NCBI GenBank assembly: GCA_018136815.1
Contig: CM030939.1
Span: forward strand, 2,240,808-2,304,807
Origin: Isochrysis galbana
Lineage: Eukaryota; Haptophyta; Isochrysidales; Isochrysidaceae
Direction: 5' to 3'
Length of the DNA: 64,000 bases
Shown: positions 9,842-20,414 of the stretch, piece after piece
How the letters are laid out: the number at the start of each line of letters is the position of its first letter
How positions within the stretch are numbered: position 1 is the first letter of the stretch
Translations under genes and position numbers: made by a program
The notes under the pieces: model-generated
Seen by the model: only the letters and a program-made list of their open reading frames with translations
Database searches by the model: none
What the model was told of the DNA's origin: nothing

Positions 9842-10644
9842 GGTGCGGGACTTCTACCGTAGCGTGAGCGCGCGTGACGGAGGGGGGGGGAGGGGGGGAG
9901 AATCGCACCATTTCCTGACTCCTCGAGCTGAGTCAGTTCCTCCAGCTGCGTGGCCACCTCCAACCCCTCCTGAGCGGGTGCGTCGGACGTCTCCTCTTCC
10001 TTCTCCTCCGTCTTCTCCTCACCCTCCTTTTCGTTCTCCTTGGCAGGAGCGGGCGCCTCGGCGGTCTCGGACTCCTCGGCGGTCTCGCCCTTCTCCTCCT
10101 CCTCGAGCTGCGTGGCCTCTTCCAGCTGCGTGGCCTCTTCGAACCGAGTGAAGACTTCTCCGACTGGTGCGTCGGACGCAGCCGTCTTCTCATTCTCCGC
10201 CTTCTCCGCCTTCTCGTCCTCTTCCTCGGCTTCCTTCTCATCGGCGAGAGCGAGCGCGTGGGCGGTCTCGACCTCCTCCATCGACTCGGCTGGCTCCTCG
10301 ACATCCGCAACCCGCGCGATGGGAACAAGAAGACCTGGAGCGTCCGACGCACAGTCCTCGTTCTCCTCTTCTCCTCCCACAGGCCCGGAGTCCTCGTCGG
10401 TGGTGGTGGTGGTGGCCTCATCGGTCGGGGAAAGGGCCTCCTCCTCGGCATCAGGAACGCGAACAGGATCCGCCTCCTCCGCCGCGCCCTTGGAGCAGGA
10501 AGAGGAACGAGTCGTGCGAGCAGCGCTTGCGCTCGGCGTCCAGTCGACAGGTGGCTGTGTCGAGCGAGTCGAACGAAACCAGCGAGCAGGAGCACGAGAG
10601 GAGAGGACGGAGGACCGTACCGATGCGCGCCGAGTCGCCACCAT
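9739..10644 (-). CDS. Acidic Glu-rich repeat ORF ending in LINE debris
   Basis: 301 codons from an ATG at 10644. After a basic N-terminus the protein is dominated by Glu, Ala and Thr, with repeated SDAP and ATQLEE units, and would form charged helices or disorder. Its last ~60 residues run, in a different frame, through repeat DNA and the LINE relic at 9596-9841, so the natural C-terminus is unclear. No enzyme domain is visible. It may be a genuine low-complexity gene interrupted by an insertion, or coding-like repeat DNA. Confidence 0.3.
   Translation of the reverse strand: MVATRRASVRSSVLSSRAPARWFRSTRSTQPPVDWTPSASAARTTRSSSCSKGAAEEADPVRVPDAEEEALSPTDEATTTTTDEDSGPVGGEEENEDCASDAPGLLVPIARVADVEEPAESMEEVETAHALALADEKEAEEEDEKAEKAENEKTAASDAPVGEVFTRFEEATQLEEATQLEEEEKGETAEESETAEAPAPAKENEKEGEEKTEEKEEETSDAPAQEGLEVATQLEELTQLEESGNGAILPPSPPLRHARSRYGRSPAPWPRTSYNSPERTLTRLETRAYYWPSTGKKPSIE
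9838..9930 (+). repeat. GTGAGCGCGCGTGACGGAGG dispersed repeat, copy 1
   Basis: The core AGCGTGAGCGCGCGTGAC followed by a G-rich run and AATCGCACCATTTC is shared with 44265-44360. A more diverged copy is at 31920-32010. The two other copies are preceded by CCCCGCGGGCGCGACCG and ATTCTTTAC. Function unknown. Confidence 0.7.
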
Positions 10645-11770
10645 CGTGAGGAAGACGAGGGCGAGGAGAGAGCTGGAGGGTGAGCGAGGAGGGAGGAGGG
10701 AGGCAGGCAGTAGGAGCCGTCTCTCTGGTAGGTCGATGAGAGAGGAGGGGACCCGGGGGAGGGGACCCGGGGGGAGGGGAGAGACCCCAATACCTATCGG
10801 TTGTTTACGTTAGTGTTTTCGCAGTATACGGTAATATTTTCCCCGGTCCCAGGGGGGTGCCCCCACGGTTCCCGACCGCCTCTGCGTCCAGAGTCCCCCC
10901 GCGGAAAGAGTGAACGCACGGCGTGCGCCTTCCTGGAAGTTGCTATGCGCACGCACGGCGCCCCGCGGGGGGGGAAGCCGATGTGCACACGCACGGCGTG
11001 CACAATGATTGCAAGTAATCACACGTGCTGCGCAAACGAAACATCTCGTATATGGCTACTTTACGTTAATGTGGGCCTTAGGGGAAAAAGTTTCTATGCG
11101 CACGCACGGCGCCCTCGCGAGGGGGGAAGTCGATGCGCATACGCACGGCGTGCACAATGATTGCAAGTAATCACATGTGCTGCGTAAACGAAACATCTCG
11201 TATACGGCTACTTTACGTTAATATGGGCCTTAGGGGAAAAAGTTTCTTTGCGCACGCACGGCGCCCTCGCGAGGGGGGGGGGAACCGATGCGCATACGCA
11301 CGGTGTGCACAATTATTGCAAGTAATCACACGTGCTGCGCAACGAAACATCTATGTGGGCCTTAGGGAAAAAAGTTTCTATGCGCACGCACGGCGCCCCC
11401 GCGGGGTGGCCGATGCACATCGCGCCGTGTCCATAGTTACAAAGTAATCAAGGAAGACGAGGCCGAGGAGAATGAGCGAGGAGGGAGGAGGGAGACAGGC
11501 AGTAGGAGCCTTCTCACTCTGGTAGGCCGATGAGAGGGGGAGGGGAAGAGGGGGGAATCCCCCCGGGGGGCGGGAGAGAGAGAGATCAGAAGACCAGATC
11601 AGCCGTTTACGTTAATGTTCTCGTCATATACGGTAATAATCAACCGGTCCCAGGGGGGTGCCCCAGGGGTTCCGCCCGTCCTCCGCGCCCAGAGTTCCCC
11701 CGCGGAAAGAGTGAACGCACGGCGTGCACCTTCCTGGAAGTTGCTATGCGCACGCACGGCGTATACGCGG
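10645..11770 (+). repeat. ~315 bp direct repeats bracketing a ~151 bp tandem array
   Basis: 10651-10960 and 11452-11765 are copies of one sequence: GA-rich start, GTTTACGTTA, GGTCCCAGGGGGGTGCCCC, CCCCGCGGAAAGAGTGAACG, CCTGGAAGTTGC. Between them lie units starting with GCGCACGCACGGCGCC near 10944, 11095, 11247 and 11379 (spacings 151, 152, 132). Each unit carries the near-palindrome GCACGGCGTGC or a variant. A relic of the same family is at 32690-32990. Confidence 0.85.
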
Positions 11771-12657
11771 GGGGACCGATGCACATCGCGCCGTGCCCAT
11801 ACGGCGTGCACCGATGTGATTAGCGAAGAAGCTTTGACGGCGTCTCTCTCTTATAATTTTATAAACAACTACAATACAACTGTGGACATTTGATCGCTCA
11901 ATTCGACTGATGTCCCACTATTGACGGAACGACACCTTAGTAGGCACCGGTGCCGTCATTGCACGCCAAGCACCTGAGTTGGGAGCGTTTGGGTGACTCC
12001 ATTGCACACTCTGCATGGTCGGGGGGGGGGGGGGGGGGGGCGTTCGCGCGAGCAGAGAGCGCAGGGACTCCCGCCAGGTTTTCGTAGCAACGTTCTCCTG
12101 CGCTTCCAAAACCAAGGATAATGGACGAATTTATTACAGGTACTGGTGCCCAAGCCGGTAGGGGGCCTCATATCAGCCCTAGAGGGCCCCTATAGCCCTC
12201 CCAAGGCCCCTAGATAGAGGCTCCCTATATATATAGCCATATGTACTATAAATACCTTCATCGTCCACCTGGTGGATTAGGCATATAAGAGGGTTAATGC
12301 GTTAATGCATTAATTATTAATTGGGCATTAGCATTAGACGCCAGCTGGCGCGGACACCTCCGGCGGGCGCCGCCGCGCCTCAGGCGCTGCCTCCGGCGGC
12401 GGCCTCCGGCGGCCGCCTCCGGCTAGCCCTAGCCTCCGGCGGTTTGTGAATTCAGAATTCAGTGTACTCTATTCACCTTTTTGTATTACACAACTAGGGT
12501 TCTCAGGATTAGTTGAAATAAATGGCCCAGGAATCCAGGAATAGACGCTCTCGAGGCCTCCTTTCCCCTTCTCTCTGAGCTTTCCGCATCTCGCGCGCGC
12601 CAGCCGCCTCTCGTCCCCTGCCCTCTCCCTCGCCATCCCTCCCTCTCTCTCTCTCGC
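11771..12657. other. Intergenic: G18 run, AT-rich palindromic stretch, CCTCCGGCGG minisatellite
   Basis: There is a G run near 12019-12040 and an AT-rich, partly self-complementary stretch at 12180-12330. A short tandem array of CCTCCGGCGG-like units covers 12350-12440. 12450-12500 shares ATTCAGTGTA and TTACACAACTAGG with 22270-22330. A C/T-rich leader (12560-12657) runs into the next gene's ATG. I see no gene. Confidence 0.6.
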
Positions 12658-15600
12658 ATGTCGGCGGGAAGCGGGCGGGAGGGGGCGGTCGCCGGCCTCT
12701 CCACCTTCGGGCTCTTGCTCACCGGCCGACTCGCGTTGCGCAATGAGCTCCTCTCGGCGCTCTCAGTCGGCACAAAGACTCCGTTTGGCTCTCGACAGGA
12801 GCAGCGAGAGCATGAGGTGTGGGATGAGCGGTATTTCGTGCTCACGCGCAAGGCGCTCCACTACTACGTGCGAGCCCACGGCCGCCAGCAGCTCGGATCG
12901 GGCAGGGACATGTTCGGCAAGCACGAGGGAAGCGTGCCGATCACATCCATCGCTAGCATCGAGGAGGACAGGTCCGCTAGGGAGCTCACGCTCGTGACCA
13001 AGGGGCCGGGTCGCAACTACGTCCTCCGCGCTCGCAGCCAGGCCTCATATGACCGCTGGTGCTCCACGCTCAACGGAGCTACGCTCAATCTCTACGGCTC
13101 GACTGACCGCGTTTTCTCGACCTCATCATCGTTCCACCACATCCCAAGCTTGCTCGACTTCCACGTGCCGCCACCGCCGCCGCCACGGACGGACAACGTG
13201 GCGTACATCTGCCTCGCTTCACACAAGCTAGGATTGAGCGCGCTGATCGAGCGCGGGCTGCCGTGGGGCGTGCCCCTAAGACTCGCGCTCGGGCGGCCCT
13301 TCTGGTGTGCGAGCGGATAGCGAGCAAACTGCTGCAACCGAGCCCAGGCGTGCCTGCAATGATCATTCTCTGCCGCGCTTCACACTAATCGCACCTGTGG
13401 GGAATCTCATGATTTCTTTGTTTACCCCCGACCGCTTGGCATGCCTGAAGACCCCTTACCCCCTTCTGCCCTGCTTCCTCGTTGTCGTAGCCTCGACACA
13501 GCTCGCGACTCTCTGACCATCGCGCTAGAGGGCGGGGGCTCGGCCACGCTTCTGCTATCCAACACCCTAGACCGCTACCCATCCGGCTCAGAAGTCATCG
13601 AGGTGCACCCACCGGTTCTTCTGCATACGCACGTGCGTGTTAACTGGAAGCCTGACTACGGGCTACCTTCTCGCGTCGGTCGCGCCGGCCAGCAGGCTTC
13701 TCGCGTCGCCGCTCCCTCAGCCGTGTCGCAGGCGGCTTATCGTATTTTTGCCTTAATCCCTCGCACCACGCTTCGGGTGGCCTTTGCGGTTGGCGCTACG
13801 GCGGCCGCGCTGTGGATGGGCCGCACACCCACGCCAACGACAGGCAGTTCACGGCCGGTCGCCGCCTCGGCCATCCGGCGTCGCTTTGTGATGGCCGCGG
13901 GTGCGCCAAATGGCGATGACTCAACGTTCTTGTTCATGCTAGCGACCGCCGAGGAGATCATCACCCGACTGCGCCAAACATTGATGGCGCCGCTGCCGAC
14001 GATCGCGCCACCTTCGCTGCCCCGCCCGGCTCTGTTGCCCGTGACTCTCTCGCTCCTGCCTTTACTAGTGGTGGCCGCCGCGTTGCTCCTCGCGCTCTCC
14101 TTCTCGCTGCGGTGCCTTCGTCTGCGAGCAACTCGACTGCACCGCCGCTTTCGACGTGTCCAGCATCAGTGGATTCTTGAGATCACCCCATCGAATGCAG
14201 TGGAAGCTGAGGAAGCCTCTAGAGTGAGGCGCGGGCTTGCGCCCTCCGACGCCGCAAGCGCTCCGGCCAGCCTGGGCGGGAGTCCCGTCTATGGGTCCTC
14301 CCCCACGGGGCGTGTGCCTTCTTTTGCTCGCTCTCCCTCGGGCATCTCGCCGGTGCAACTGCCATCGGCGGGCGTGCAACGCGCCGTGCGCACTCCTCTC
14401 CCTCCGAGGCTCGTCGCTGAGGAGCCGAGCTCTGCGGACGCCACGCTCCTCCGGCGTGGATTCGAGAGCGCCGCTGCTGCGCCGCGCATCGGGTCCAATT
14501 CGGCGGAGGAGGAGGCGGACCTCCGGATGGATGCGGTGCTCGCCGACATTTGCTCCGCCGAGAATTCGATCCTCTACGAGGCATCGATGCAGTTCCGTGC
14601 GGCGATGAAGACGGCCGAGCCTGCCAATGCAGGCACCGCGTCACCTTCAAGAGGAGCCGCCTCTTTGCAGGTCACTGCCAGCACGGACAAGAGCTCAGTT
14701 GTCGCTGACGCGTCGCTATTGGGGTTGGAGCCGACATTGCAGGCTCTTGAAGCGGGTGTCATCCGCATCAACCAAGCACTGGGTCTCTCGCTCCTTGTTA
14801 GGAATGATGAAACCAACTTGCGCAAAGTGCGCGAGGCGGCGGCGGCAGCGAACGAGGCCGGACTACCTTCACACCGCGTGTCGCAGATTTTGGAGGCGGA
14901 GGTGCGCACCGGAATACACAAGCTAGGCGACGCCTACTCCTTGCCCCCCGTCTCCGCCACACTCGCCGACCCCTCCGCCGCTGTGGCGCTACTTTGGATG
15001 CGGCGTGGCCTTCATCTCACCATCGCTCTGGCCTCGGGGATCCTCGCGATGAACGGCGAAGTAGACGTGCGAAGCCTCCCGAACGACACCGACGATGCCG
15101 CAAGTGTGCACCTTGCCCTCAAGGGCTCGGCATCGCCGCCTCTCCACCGTGGGAGGCGCATTGCCTCCGGTGCGTACGCCGCCGGTCGGCCACCAGAGTC
15201 GTCTGGCGAGGTTCTAAGGCAGGCCTATGCGGAGAGCCTTGAGCCCTACCATTCGTGGCTGCTGCGGCAGGTATGCACGCCGAGCCCTCCCTGCATGCGT
15301 CGGCGCATGAATCGCCGATCAGCTTGGCCCTGTCTTTGAAGGTGGTCCACAACGGGCGAGCAAACTCGCCGGTCAAGGCTTTCCCCCTATGATCATGCTA
15401 CCACTGGTCGAATTCACCTCTTCACAGGATGGGAGATCTGCCACAGCTTCACCCGTGTCTCCTTCACCCGGCTTCAGACCTTCTCCGTCTTTTGCTCTGC
15501 CGCTCCCTCGTACGATAATCTCCTGCGCTTTCTATCTCCGGGTTTGGGCGACGTGGAGCGCGAAGCCGTCGTGCTCAACGACTTGCGCATTTTTGTCGCC

Positions 15601-15675
15601 GAGGCGAGGCCCTTCCTTAAGGCCCTTGAGAAGCTGTTCGCTGAGCAAGGTCTCGAGGATACCCGCAAAATTTAG
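12658..15675 (+). CDS. PH domain / transmembrane / glycolipid transfer protein (FAPP2-like layout)
   Basis: Model: exons 12658-13304, 13491-15270 and 15478-15675, 874 residues, phases consistent. Residues ~20-145 are a PH domain, with WDERYFVL early and the C-terminal helix Trp in YDRWCSTL; this should bind phosphoinositides. Two hydrophobic stretches follow (nt ~13740-13825 and ~14035-14120), the second a convincing membrane helix. The C-terminal ~240 residues are a GLTP fold: NLRK, then LLWMRRGL, then YHSWLLRQ joined by splicing to TFSVFCSAAPSYD. Known GLTP ligands Asn, Lys, Trp and His all have counterparts. The Asp normally four residues before the Asn is Asn here, with an Asp one position later. 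A lipid-transfer role at a membrane contact is inferred. Exon 1's donor could be two bases later with acceptor 13502. Confidence 0.8.
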
Positions 15676-16232
15676 GACCACCACAGCCCGATCTAGCTGA
15701 TCTAGATTTGAAACATGCGTCGCCCTGATAGATACCATGTGATGAGAGCTAATAAGTTCTCCCAACGGCTTTTCGCGGCTTACTTGTCAACGGGCTCGCT
15801 TTGCACCTAGACCTAGAGCTAGCGCTGTGTAGCCGCTCTAGTGCGAATAGCTGGCGGATTCTACCTTGTGAAGATGTGTAATGTTGTGATACCCACCTTG
15901 AAATGGTCATACGCCTAAGCATTGTGCAGACTTTGCAGCGCTGCACATTGCTGATAGGGTTTGGGGTGATGTAGTTGAATTGACTGACTGGGTCTGTGCC
16001 TCGTGCCGAAAAAAAAACTTCTTAATAATCTCGCCGCGCGCGCGACCCTGCACAGCCTCCCTGTAGCCACGCCCGCTTCCCTTATCACCCCTCCACCTAC
16101 CTTGAGGCTCGTCCCCTCGTGCTCTACCTAGGGGCTGGGTGTAGTTGTAGTAGGTTTCCAGTGGCAGACGGGGTGTACCGATCCCCGATGGCTTAGCACT
16201 CTCCTTCCTCTTGCGCCATCGGGCAAAAACTA
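15676..16232. repeat. Intergenic with A9/T9-ended dispersed repeat, copy 2
   Basis: 16006-16150 repeats the order seen at 8582: an A9 run, CTCGCC, GTAGCCACGCCC, CTTCCC. It shares a further block (CCCCTCGTGCTCTAC, AGGGGCT) with the minus-strand copy at 44080-44255. The rest of the interval is unremarkable 3' flank of the GLTP gene. Confidence 0.65.
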
Positions 16233-17213
16233 TTGTTACAGTTTGAACTATGGAGCGTGCCGCGACCGCTCCCGAGCCTTAGGCGTCAGGCGACCCTCGC
16301 CAGTGCGCCCCACCTGGGACGCCCCACGCCGCCTGAGGTGGCTCGTCAGAAAGCCCTCTCAAAGCCCATCCAGCCCATCCAAACCACACCCGCGCGAGCG
16401 CGCGGGGTGGCGAGCACTGGCACCGAACAGGTTGCCACCATGGCTCTGCGTAGCATGCAGGGGGTCTTTGAGACCCCTCCAACAGTGGGAAACCCTCCCA
16501 CCCCAAGAGCACCTCATGTGGGAGGGCAGCTGAGCTGCCCTCCCCATGATGGAAACCTCTACCATCAGTGCACCCAACATGGGAGGGCACTTCACAACCA
16601 TCAATCTTCCACGGAGAGCACCCAATACCCAATGCCTGTGTATTCCAGCATGTTGACACACTTCTCGTCTTCACCCCACTCTTGTGGGCCACAAGTACCT
16701 AGAACTCAGTGCCCTGCCTTGGGCCCTCTTTCAACACTAGACTCCCTCTCCCACTTCCCCCTCACATTACAACCAACCCAAACAGCACGAACCCCCCTGC
16801 CCTCTGTTTCAAGCACCAAAAATTTCAACTCAAGACGTATGTTGATACACTTCTCGTTTTCACCCCACTCTTGTGGGCAACAATTACCTACAACTCAGTG
16901 CCCTGCCTTGGGCCCTCTTTCAACACTTCACTCCCTCTCCCACTCCCTCATTCAACCACAACCAACCCAAGAAGCACAAACCCCCTCGCCCTCTGTTTCA
17001 AGCACCAAAAATTTCGACAGGCGAGAAGCGCTCAATCACCATCACCCACAGCATAGAAAAGCGTTCAATCACCACCAGCCTACACGTGGGAAACGCGTTC
17101 AATCGCCATCACCCCCACCGCATGGAAAAGCCTTCAATCACCTACAAATGGAAAAGCGTTCAATCGCCATCACCTCCCGGTACTATCTAGGCATTTCTGA
17201 TTTAACGACCTGA
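16233..17213 (+). repeat. 189 bp tandem duplication plus ~34 bp minisatellite inside a weak ORF
   Basis: A unit beginning CTTCTCGT occurs at ~16661 and ~16850 (period 189, a multiple of three). From ~17020 to 17175 the motif AAGCGTTCAATC(A/G)CC recurs about five times. A 326-codon frame spans the whole block and encodes Ser/Pro/His/Thr-rich sequence. A second frame is also open across the duplication, so coding is doubtful. I treat it as repeat DNA. Confidence 0.6.
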
Positions 17214-18464
17214 CAGCTGACGGAGTAACATACGCTCATTATAGTTTTGAGGCATCGGATTGACCAACCTCAGTGTGACGTTAGCTAGTGTATTGATGCG
17301 AGGTAGAAATTGATTCGTAGTGCAATACTCCCATAGAAGCTTCCCGTTGTCCAGACAGGTGAGGTGACACGTGACGGGTCTCTTCGTCTGGTTCCATAGG
17401 ACGCTTCACAGAAGAGGAGTCCATCGCGATTCTGGTACGCGGGGAGGGCGACAGGGAGAGGAGGGCTCTGAAGGGAGAGGAGGGCTCTGAAGGGAGAGGA
17501 GGGCTCTGAAGGGAGAGGGGGGCTGGTAGGCAATGCAGGGCGGCAGGGGGGCGGAGAACTGCTCAACTGCAAGGGAACTGCTCAACTGCAGGGAACTGCT
17601 CACCCTTCCTCGTCTCCTCCATATAGACGTGTGACGAAACTTGTTGTCTGCTTTTATGCGGTCGGTGCTCTTTGGTGTGGACATACACTCATCAAAGCTC
17701 TTTGGTGTGAGACGTGGATCGTGATTTCAACGAGATATCGACCCTGCCCCAAATCGAATGAATGGAGTCAGACCACGTGTGGGTTTCAACATGTGAAGTG
17801 TCAAGTTGAGTCAAGTAACCTCCAGGTGACAATGAAAGGTGGTAGCAGGGATGGGGATAATTGAACGCTTTTGGTCTACTCAAGACAAGAGGGACGACAT
17901 GTCTTGAGGCGGCATCGCTGCCCATGCCTAGCGCAAGGGTATAGCGCCCCCACTCAGACATCTCCTTCCTTTCAGCTCCTCTCTGAGGAGTTGCTCCTCT
18001 CCCTCCCATTAGGCCCCCTTGCCTGCGAGACCAGAACAGGATCCTGGCGTGGGGGGGGTGGGGGGCTGTCTGCTGTCTGAGTGTGGAGGGAGGGGCGCTC
18101 CAGCTAGCGCAGGTAGAAAGCTAGTGAAGAGCTGGGTGGCATAAGGGGGAAGGGTGCTTGCGCTTGCCGCGGCAGGGAATCCTGTCTTGAGTGAGCGCTA
18201 GTCCCGTTCCTTTGCCGCGCCGCGACCCATAAAAATTTGTTAACAATATAACACCTGCCAAACAGAGCGCAATAGGCAACAGGTGGAGCACAGCTATACC
18301 ACACATTGCACACCCCTCAAAAATATTCTGCTGCAGCCCACAACCAGACCTCAATGAGCCCTATCTTGTGGCTGGCTCGCTAGCCTCATGATGCATTAGG
18401 CGCGTAGCTTTCATTCACAGGGAGGTAACCTTGCTCCAAAGGTCGTCATGCAAATCAACCAATC
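17214..18464. other. Intergenic with short tandem repeats
   Basis: 17455-17520 has four 20-bp units GGGAGAGGAGGGCTCTGAAG, the last diverging. 17555-17605 has a GGGAACTGCTCAACTGCA duplication. No supported gene. The right end is the 3' flank of the minus-strand methyltransferase. Confidence 0.6.
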
Positions 18465-19247
18465 CTACATGTCGTCTAATGTGCAGCGCAAAGTGACTTT
18501 GTAGATGGCAACGTACTGGTCCGGAAAGAGCTCAGTGAACGGCGGCGGCGAAGGCGGTCGCTCGTCCTCGGCAGGCCACACGCGACTCAAGACGAGGCCC
18601 GTCTTGGCGCACTCCTCAAAAAAGTCGCGATCCAAATGTTCAAAACGGTAGCGTGTGTGGGCATATAGAACACATGGTGGCGACGGTGGCAAGTCCCGTG
18701 CACCAGTCGTCCTACAGGCTGCATCTATGAGCACTCTCATCACACGAGGTAGCATTGTCGCCCCCGCCTCGTTGTAGATGAGGTCACTCCCAATGATTGC
18801 GTCCCAGCGGCAGTCCATGAGGGCAGGTCGTTCATCCGCCTCAACGCAGCACCAGTCCAGAGGTGCCACCTCGACGTTGCCCATCACCTCAAGTCCATCG
18901 TTGGATGCTTCTCCATGAGCGCCATCAGTCGGCACTGCGGCGAGCCTCTGTCGGTTGAGCTCCACGTTGTGCCGCAGCCATTCGCAGGCGTTGCCCTCCT
19001 CCATCTCGGTAAGCGCGACTCTCTCCAGCTGTTGTCGCAGCTGGAGTGCTAGGCTCATGCCGAGCCAGCCGGTGCCCGCGCCCAGCTCGAGGAGGGAGGT
19101 GCAGCCGTGTAGGGCCTTTGTCTGCTCTATGTAATGCAGGAGCGCCCTGGCCGCCTCCCACACATGGCCACCGGTCGTTTGCCGATCGACGATCGAAAGA
19201 AACTCCGACGTGCCCGCCACTTGCACCTGGGGCGCGGCCGAGCTCAT
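18465..19247 (-). CDS. METTL21-family (Methyltransf_16) protein methyltransferase
   Basis: 260 residues in one exon, from the first ATG (19247). It has a seven-beta-strand SAM-dependent fold: GGHVWEAA ahead of motif I (LLELGAGTGWLGM), an acidic end to strand 2 (TEMEE), a PLDW motif, and SDLIYNE. That last motif is the D-x-x-Y signature of the lysine methyltransferase group that includes METTL21, VCPKMT and EEF2KMT. The expected activity is methylation of a lysine in a chaperone or translation factor; the substrate cannot be told from sequence. No targeting signal is visible. Upstream in the sense direction it is purine-rich, unlike the C/T-rich leaders of other genes here. Confidence 0.9.
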   Translation of the reverse strand: MSSAAPQVQVAGTSEFLSIVDRQTTGGHVWEAARALLHYIEQTKALHGCTSLLELGAGTGWLGMSLALQLRQQLERVALTEMEEGNACEWLRHNVELNRQRLAAVPTDGAHGEASNDGLEVMGNVEVAPLDWCCVEADERPALMDCRWDAIIGSDLIYNEAGATMLPRVMRVLIDAACRTTGARDLPPSPPCVLYAHTRYRFEHLDRDFFEECAKTGLVLSRVWPAEDERPPSPPPFTELFPDQYVAIYKVTLRCTLDDM

Positions 19248-19763
19248 GGCCGCTCGCGCTCGTGCACGCACTCTGCCTGCCCTGTCCCGCCACCCCTACT
19301 CCCTTTTCGCGTCCTCTCCCTCCCTCTTCTCTCTCTGTCTCTCCGTCTCTCTCTCTGTGTCAGAGTCTGTGCGCGCGCGCGCACGAGTCGCGCATTGTTC
19401 CCTGGGCGCACATAAATAATAAAGTAGTAGTACAATACTTTATTCCGCGTCTAGATGTTTTCTTCATTCCTGTCAGAGTTTCCTTGTTGTGTTGGTTTAA
19501 GGTGGTTCCCTAGCTTTTCCGGGGGGGAGTTGGGACACATCACTGCACTCATGAGCCGACACACCAACACCCTTACGAGTCCACAGCTGCCTCACCGTCC
19601 GACTGCTCACAGTCGGTTTTCTTGCGCTTATTCTGACCCTAACCCTAACCCGCCGTCTCTAATGAGGTTGTTAACTGTTTACTGCAGGAGCATGCAAATG
19701 GATGCTTCAAACGACACATTTCGTCCCTGCTCGCCAACGCCTTGACGGGTGCCCATGAGATGC
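19248..19763. other. Intergenic with short telomere-like tract
   Basis: C/T-rich microsatellites at 19300-19360 are followed by AT-richer sequence. 19637-19652 reads CCCTAACCCTAACCC, two and a half units of the TTAGGG telomere repeat, too short to be a telomere. 19680-19715 is the outer left arm of the foldback structure described next. Confidence 0.5.
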
Positions 19764-20108
19764 TGCCCCCTCTCCCTCCCAGTCCCACTCCGTTGCGCCG
19801 CGCCGCCCTCCCCTCAACCTCTCACACCTCTTTCTAACGTGCACACGTGGATTATTTGGTAAACTGAAGCATCCAAATGGCTGCTTCGCCCCTGGGCCTA
19901 CTTCCCTATATTCCCACCCATTTGCAACACAAAAGGTCGAGATTGTAGTATGGAATTATGGAGAAAGTAGGCCCAGGGGCGAAGCAGCCATTTGGATGCT
20001 TCAGTTTACCAAATAATCCACGTGTGCACGTTAGAAAGAGGTGTGAGAGGTTGAGGGGAGGGCGGCGCGGCGCGGCGCAACGGAGTGGGACTGGGAGGGA
20101 GAGGGGGG
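19764..20108. repeat. Large near-perfect inverted repeat (foldback/MITE-like)
   Basis: Arms of about 140 bp (19764-19903 and 19965-20108) are reverse complements, differing mainly by one extra GGCGC in the right arm, with a ~61 bp spacer. Outside them, 19675-19715 and 20240-20285 form a second, imperfect pair (GCATGCAAATGGATGCTTC against GAAGCATCCATTTGCATGC). A transcript would form a very long hairpin. No ORF is associated. Confidence 0.9.
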
Positions 20109-20414
20109 GGGGGGCAGGGGAGGGGGGGGAGGGGGGGGGGATCGGGAAAAATTTGATCATCTCTTTCTTTGCGGAAAGCGTCGCTTATATCGTTGAACAT
20201 GTCTCCCTCTCTTCTCTCACCTCAAAAAACCAAACATCGAAGCATCCATTTGCATGCTGCGCTCCCGGCAGTAAAGAGTTAAAACAACCTGCCCCTATCC
20301 CCAAAAATAGAACTGGCGCCAAACAGGACAAGACCGTGTTCCCTTTGCCGATTTCCAGCGATGACCCCGCCCGCAAGCGAGACCCGCTTCCACCAACGAT
20401 TCCCGGCTGCCAGC

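Noticed and set aside
16251-16300. Second copy of the MERA-starting protein of 8703 behind an A8/T8 repeat
   Set aside because: Only four residues are shared, a stop follows within a dozen codons and the spacing to the repeat differs.
17020-17180. CRISPR-like array (AAGCGTTCAATC repeats)
   Set aside because: Repeats are imperfect, spacers are short and similar to each other, and the context is eukaryotic; it is a minisatellite.
16233-17213. 326-residue protein with two 63-residue repeats
   Set aside because: A second frame is open over the same block and the composition is low complexity; the multiple-of-three period alone is not enough.
19637-19652. Telomere or subtelomere boundary
   Set aside because: Only two and a half TTAGGG-type units; ordinary genes lie on both sides.
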